DNA from: Azolla pinnata
Taxonomy: Eukaryota > Streptophyta > Polypodiopsida > Salviniales > Salviniaceae
Assembly: GCA_037176905.1 (NCBI GenBank)
Contig: JBBBWG010030121.1
Location: forward strand, 12,943-37,012
Reading direction: 5' to 3'
Length of the DNA stretch: 24,070 bases
The notes below the pieces were generated by a model. It saw only the letters and a program-made list of their open reading frames with translations. It had not been told where the DNA came from and made no database searches. The position numbers and the translations under genes are program-made. Within the stretch, counting starts at the first letter, position 1. Every line of letters begins with the position of its first letter. Below, in pieces: positions 19,584 through 24,070 of the stretch.

Positions 19584-20227
19584 ACTCCGCCTTGTGCCTT
19601 ACGATGATGAGGGTGATGATGAGCCTGATTCATGATGATGATGGTCATGATCATGATCATGATGGTGGTGATGATGCATGCCGCGGCGTGGGCATCATCA
19701 CCATCCATCGACTGATCGATCCGATCCCATTTTATAAAGAAATCAGCAAAGCAAAGCAAAACAAAACAAAAACAAAAAGAGAAAAAAAGGGAAAAGAAAA
19801 GAAAAGAAGCGAATAAATGCGAAACGCTAATAATAATAACAATAATAATAGTATTATTATTAATTTGTTTTTTGATCGAAGATACACACATATATAACGA
19901 GCAAAAAAACAGAGGCAAATAATAATAATGATAATAATAACAATAATGATAATAATAAATACAACTGCTTACTCCTCTGGTCTCTCTTCTTCTTCTTCTT
20001 CTTCTTCTTCTTCGTCTTCGTCTTCATCATCATCATCATCATCATCTTCTTCTTCTTCTTCTTCTTCGGAAGCTCTCGCCCATCTATCTTCCTCCGCAGG
20101 AAGTTCTTCTCGCTGCAGCCGATCATCATCATCTTCATCTTCATCTTATTCTTCTTCGGCCCCCCTCCATAGCTTCCCTTCCCCTCGCACAGACAAGAAG
20201 AAAGAGAAGAGAAGAGAAGAGAAGCAA
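19584..20227 (+). promoter_or_regulatory. HD-Zip II proximal promoter and 5' leader (inferred)
   Basis: A TATA-like TTTATAAA lies at 19731-19738, and a weaker TATATAAC near 19891. From about 19985 to 20080 the leader is (TCT)n with a (TCA)n block, a CT-rich composition common in plant 5' leaders. The HD-Zip reading frame is open back to an ATG at 19928, so a serine-rich N-terminal extension of 100 residues cannot be excluded. The extension would start in AAT/ATA repeats and is judged unlikely. Confidence 0.4.
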
Positions 20228-22977
20228 ATGCAGGGCTCCACCTGGAACCATCGCCATCGCCATCGCCATCGCCATCGCCATCTCCAGCTTCAGCAGCAGC
20301 AGCCATCGCCGCCGCCGCCGCCGCCGCCCTGGCACCGCCCGCCCTTCCAGGAGCACCATCATCATCATCATCATCATCCCCAGCACTACCAGCAGCTCCG
20401 CCCTCAATCCAAATGCCTGCGCCTCGGATTCGACGCTGCAGAAGCAGCAGAAGCAGAAGCAGAAGAAGATGATGACGACGGCGGCGACGACGACGACGAC
20501 GACGATCGCTGCTGCTCCATCTCCCTCGGCCTCTCCCTCCACCATCGCCGCCGCCGCTCTTTCTCCGCCTCCTCCTCGCCCTCGCCATCGCCGCCATCTC
20601 CATCCTCCTCCTCTTCCTCCATGCCGCCCAGCCTCGCGGCTGACGGCGGCGGCGGCGGCGGAAGCTTCCATGGGCCGGCGCTCCCGTCATGGGCCGCCTC
20701 CGCCGTCATGCTCAACCGCCACCACCAGCACCATAGCTCCTCTTCCTCGTTTCTGACAGACGATCGACCGCCTCTCGCCTCCATAGCCTACCCATCTCCG
20801 TCATCGACTTCGTCGTCATCAGCAGCATCATCATCAGCATCATCATCATCATCATCATCATCATCTTCTTCTTCTTCTTCTTCTGCTACCACCATTGCGC
20901 TGCCGAGCCTAACTCCCCTGGAGCTTCTCCCTCTCCGGCCCTCCTCCTCCTCCTCCTCCTCCTCTTCCTCCACTCTTCTTCCGCCTGCGACGACCCTGCT
21001 CGTGAACCCCAGCCTCGCCGCCTCCACCCCGCTGCCTCCCGCCTTCGCCTTCTTCTGGGCTCAACAACAGCAGCCACACGCGCAGCAGCAAGCGCCGCCG
21101 CCAGCTGCAGCGATGGCGACGCCGATTCCCGCCCCTGCGCAGGCTCTCCCCGCCAACAACAACAATCATCTCTTCGCTTCGCCCACCATGCACAGCGCCG
21201 CGGCGCCCTTCGCACCCGGCAGCAGCGGCAGCAGCAGCATCGCCCACAACAGCATGGTGCTGCCCTCGGCGAGCCCATCGCCATCGCCATCGCCATCGCC
21301 CAAGCTCGGCAGGCTGCCCGCGGGGGGGCTCGACATGAACCAGCCGCCGCCGCCGGCGTCAGCAGCGGCAGCAGAAGGGCCCGAGGAGCAGGAGGACATG
21401 GAGGGCACCGGGCGAACGTCGGAGTCCGGCAACAACAGCGGCCTGAACGTGCTTGCTGCGAAGCGGCGGGATCGGGAGAGATCGGTGGGGAATGTGGCGT
21501 CGGAGGGCGGGGCGGCGGAGCTGCTGCAGGAGAAGGAGAAGGAGCAGGAGGAGAGGACCTGCGAGGTGAGCTCCAGGGGCAGCGACGAGGAGATGGAGGT
21601 GGCCGGCGGAGGAGGCGGCGGCGGCGGCGGCGGGAGGAAGAAGCTGAGGTTGAGCAAAGAACAATCGACGCTGCTGGAGGAGAGCTTCAAGGAGCAGAGC
21701 ACGCTGAATCCAGTTAAGTCTCGTCTCGTCTCGTCTCGTCTCTTCTCGTCTCTTCTCTTTCTCGGCGATGGTATGGTGGTAGCTTCCTGATATTGCTTTG
21801 CTGATCTCGTGTCCTGATCGACTACTGTGCATTTCTCTGTGTGTGTGTGTGGGTGGGGGGCGCCGGGAAGCAGAAGCAGAAGGCGGAGCTGGCGAGGCAG
21901 CTGGGGCTGAGGCCGCGCCAAGTGGAGGTGTGGTTCCAGAACCGGCGAGCAAGGTGAGGAAGAGCGAGCGAGAAGCCGTGGCTTGATTTCTAGGGTTTGT
22001 GTGATGCTTCACTTCGATTAGGGTTTGGAGGCGGCGCCGCCGAACCCTAGAAAGCCCTAGAAAACTCTGGAAAGCCCTGGGAAACCCTAGAAAACCCTCC
22101 TGAAACCCTACTACGGTGGGTGTGATTGAGCAGGACGAAGCTGAAGCAGACGGAGGTGGATTGCGAGCTGCTCAAGCGCTGCTGCGAGTCGCTGACGGAG
22201 GAGAACCGGCGGCTGCACAAGGAGGTGGCGGAGCTGCGGGCGATGAAGCTGCCGGCGCCGGCGCCTGCGCCACCCGGCGCTCGTCACGCCGGCGGCGGAG
22301 AGCTGCACATGGCGGCCACGCTCACCATGTGCCCTTCATGCGAGCGCCTCGCCACCCACACCATCAGCTCCGCCGCCGCCATCGCCACCCCTAACCCTAA
22401 CCCTAACCCTAACCCTAACCCTAACCCTAACCCTAATCCTCCTCCGGCGCCTTCATCTTCCTCTTCTTCTTCCCTCCACCTTCCTCCTCATCCTCTTCTG
22501 CCGCCGCACCAGCCGCCGCCGCAGCAGCATGGCTTCAATCATATGATGGCGGCTGCTGCTGCTGCTGCTGCTGCTGCTTCCTCCGCCGCCATCGCCGGCA
22601 GCAGCACTAGCAGCTGCTTCAAGCCCACGCCTTCTCCTCCTCCTCTTCCTCCTTTCTCCCTCCCCCCCGCCATCGCTCACCTCCCCATATCCACCACCGG
22701 CCTAAGCTCCACCAGCTCCAGCCATGGCGGCGCCACTGTAAATAGCAGCAGAAGCACCCCCACCACTTCCACCCCTAACCCTAATCCCCGCCCTTCTCCT
22801 TCCTCTTCTTTCCAAACGGCTTCTACTACTACTATTCCGGCTACTGCTTCCTCCTCGTCCTCGTCCTCGTCTTCTTCTTCTTCTTCTTCCGCTTCTTCTT
22901 CTTCATCTCCCGCCCATTTCGCCCAGTACCGCTTCTCGACGCCGCCGCCGCCTCCTCTGCCGTCCGCCGCCTGCTGA
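20228..22977 (+). CDS. HD-Zip class II homeodomain-leucine zipper transcription factor, three exons
   Basis: Nuclear DNA-binding factor; class II members dimerise on CAATNATTG sites and usually repress. Exons 20228-21712, 21874-21953 and 22134-22977 give 2409 nt, 802 residues. Visible in order: His-Arg, Gln, Pro, His and Asp runs (1-93); an EAR-type LGLSL (100-104); long Ser, Pro, Ala and Gly-rich sequence; homeodomain starting [10 protein letters not shown] (about 470) with WFQNRR at 515-520; leucine zipper with Leu 535, 542, 549 and 556 seven apart; the class II redox motif CPSCE at 588-592; a (Pro-Asn)8 run; and a Ser/Pro/Ala-rich tail. Both introns split the homeodomain region where class II genes commonly do (NP|KQK and RAR|TKLK). 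Angiosperm class II proteins are about 200-350 residues, so this one is more than twice as long, almost all from low-complexity expansion. Start chosen at the first ATG not embedded in leader repeats; 19928 is the alternative. The identity is sure; the exact N-terminus is not. Confidence 0.93.
21713..21873 (+). other. HD-Zip II intron 1
   Basis: 161 nt, GTTAAG donor after ...AATCCA and acceptor GAAGCAG, phase 0, between NP and KQK of the homeodomain. It holds a (TCTCG)n repeat at its 5' end and (GT)n near its 3' end. The frame reads on past the donor for 26 codons to a stop, so retention would truncate the protein inside the homeodomain. Confidence 0.85.
21954..22133 (+). other. HD-Zip II intron 2 with telo-box-like words
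   Basis: 180 nt, donor AG|GTGAGG and acceptor GAGCAG|GACG, splitting the Arg codon before TKLK. It contains repeated AGGGTTT and AAACCCTA/AACCCTAG words on both strands, the plant telo-box core, giving a loose inverted layout around a GGCGCC centre near 22030-22045. Confidence 0.85.
22389..22436 (+). repeat. Eight CCCTAA hexamers inside the HD-Zip II coding sequence
   Basis: Eight perfect tandem CCCTAA units, in frame as CCT AAC codons, encode (Pro-Asn)8 at residues 608-623. The unit is the complement of TTAGGG, not the plant heptamer TTTAGGG seen at 10315. A shorter relic (CCCTAACCCTAATCC) recurs near 22772. Confidence 0.95.
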
Positions 22978-24070
22978 CGGCCATGGACGAGCTCCGCGTC
23001 GAGCGCCATGGATACTGACCGATTCCTTCCCTTCCGATTCCCTCCCCCCCGAATCTTTCCTTCCTCTTCTTCTTCTTCTTCATCTCTTGCCATGGATCAG
23101 GCTCTCGCACATTCATTCCCTTCCGATTCCTTCCCCTGGATCTTTCTCTACCTATCTTCTTCTTCCTCTTCTTCTTCTTCTCCTTCTGCCATGGATTGCG
23201 TCGTCCGCCCCAGTTTTGATGGAGCAGCAGGGTGCATGCAGATTCCTTGGGATTCTGGGCATCATCTATCCACATATGCAGAGAAAGAGAGATCCATGAT
23301 CCTGGAGCCATCGCCATCGCCACTGCCACCGCCATCGCTGTGCCCCTACCCTAAACACAGATCAAACGGTACCCCATATATTCTGCAGGGCAAAAATCAA
23401 GTCTTCTGATGATGAATGAATGAAGAATCAGAACCATCCCAAGCGCTGATGATGATCTCTCTTCTTCCGTGGGTTTTTTTTTTTTTTTTTGGAATCGAAT
23501 CAGGTCCTTCCCTTCTCCCTACAAATCCCTTTTGTTGTAAATTTTTGGCTCTCAAGCATCTCCGTCCGTCGATGGTAAGAATCAATCGAATCAGTTACGG
23601 GACCCAATTCTCTGCCCCAGAAATCGTTTCATGTTCTATGCGTGATTCGCGTTTGCAACCTATCGAATCTATCCGTCCTCGATCCAATCGATCTCATATA
23701 GCGATCTATCTGTCTGTACATACCATCCAATCTATATATATGCGATTATATGCCCACCTAAGAAGATCAGATCATGTCTCCTATTTTGATCTTTGCTGCT
23801 GCATCCGCTGCTGCTGCTATCTCTATCTACTATCTATCCATCTATCTCTATCCAAATTCCTGTTGCTTGTGCTGCCGCTGCTGCTGCTGCTGCCGGAGTT
23901 TCTTGCACGATTCCCTCCCAGTCTTTCTTCACCACCTTGAGGAGATTTCCGTTCAAGCCCTAAACCCTACAATCTAAACTCTAAACGTGTGGATCGATCC
24001 CCGCAATGCCGACCTGTGATTGTACTCCCGCTGTGTCGATTCTTGGCTAATATGCTGCATGCAGATGCTT
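22978..24070 (+). other. HD-Zip II downstream flank and presumed 3' UTR
   Basis: Loose tandem copies of an 84- to 99-bp block beginning GCCATGGAT at 23005, 23089 and 23188, with CTTCCGATTCC and (CTT)n in between. Also CATCGC hexamers near 23310, a run of 17 T at 23474-23490, (CTAT)-like words at 23820-23850 and a GCTGCT tract at 23872-23892. A telomere-like AAACCCT/AAACTCT stretch follows at 23956-23985. No clear polyadenylation signal and no further gene. Confidence 0.55.

Noticed and set aside
19928..20227. Upstream in-frame ATG at 19928 as the HD-Zip II start
   Set aside because: It lies in AAT/ATA simple repeat and would add 100 residues of Ile and Ser only. It remains possible, but the ATG at 20228 is preferred.
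19860..22012. Long minus-strand open frames (up to 276 codons) opposite the HD-Zip II gene
   Set aside because: They are antisense shadows of GC-rich and triplet-repeat coding DNA, with compositions such as poly-Arg, poly-Glu and poly-Met.

Overview
The window looks like nuclear DNA of a land plant, most likely a fern of the Ceratopteris/Adiantum kind. Four things point that way: an almost intronless PLS-class PPR gene with long, very regular L-S-P triplets; an HD-Zip class II gene with plant-type U-rich introns; a short array of the plant telomere repeat TTTAGGG inside the window; and a very heavy load of simple repeats, above all (CAT)n and (CTT)n. The species call is an inference from protein style. 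No bacterial, viral or organellar gene was recognised.

Layout. 1-2700: a CAT-rich tract, unannotated DNA, a 436-bp MITE-like element (1064-1499) and the downstream flank of the PPR gene. 2701-5813 (minus strand): a PPR gene. The large open frame has no usable ATG of its own, but a 107-nt GT-AG intron (5511-5617) joins it in frame to an upstream exon with an ATG at 5813, giving 1001 residues. 6291-7160: three tandem copies of a ~290-bp unit with an internal 49-bp duplication. 7161-10900: intergenic DNA with microsatellites, a telomere-like array and a long hairpin. 10903-11920: a ~1-kb candidate element bounded by diverged inverted repeats of ~105 bp. 11921-13764: AT-rich DNA with nothing recognisable. 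13765-14123: a second, diverged copy of the MITE at 1064. 14270-18100: minisatellites, microsatellites and a cluster of five ACGTGGC motifs (15751-15821). 18246-18542: an array of palindromes at about 44-bp spacing, each good copy carrying two head-to-head ACGTGGC motifs. 20228-22977 (plus strand): an HD-Zip II transcription factor gene of three exons, 802 residues, with extreme homopolymer expansion. 22978-24070: its downstream flank.

The two genes are unrelated in function. The PPR protein should bind organellar RNA. The HD-Zip II protein should be a nuclear repressor: it has an LxLxL motif, homeodomain, leucine zipper and CPSCE motif. The ACGT-rich clusters upstream of the HD-Zip gene are the most interesting non-coding signal, because HD-Zip II genes in flowering plants are known targets of G-box-binding factors. 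Any regulatory link here is inference.
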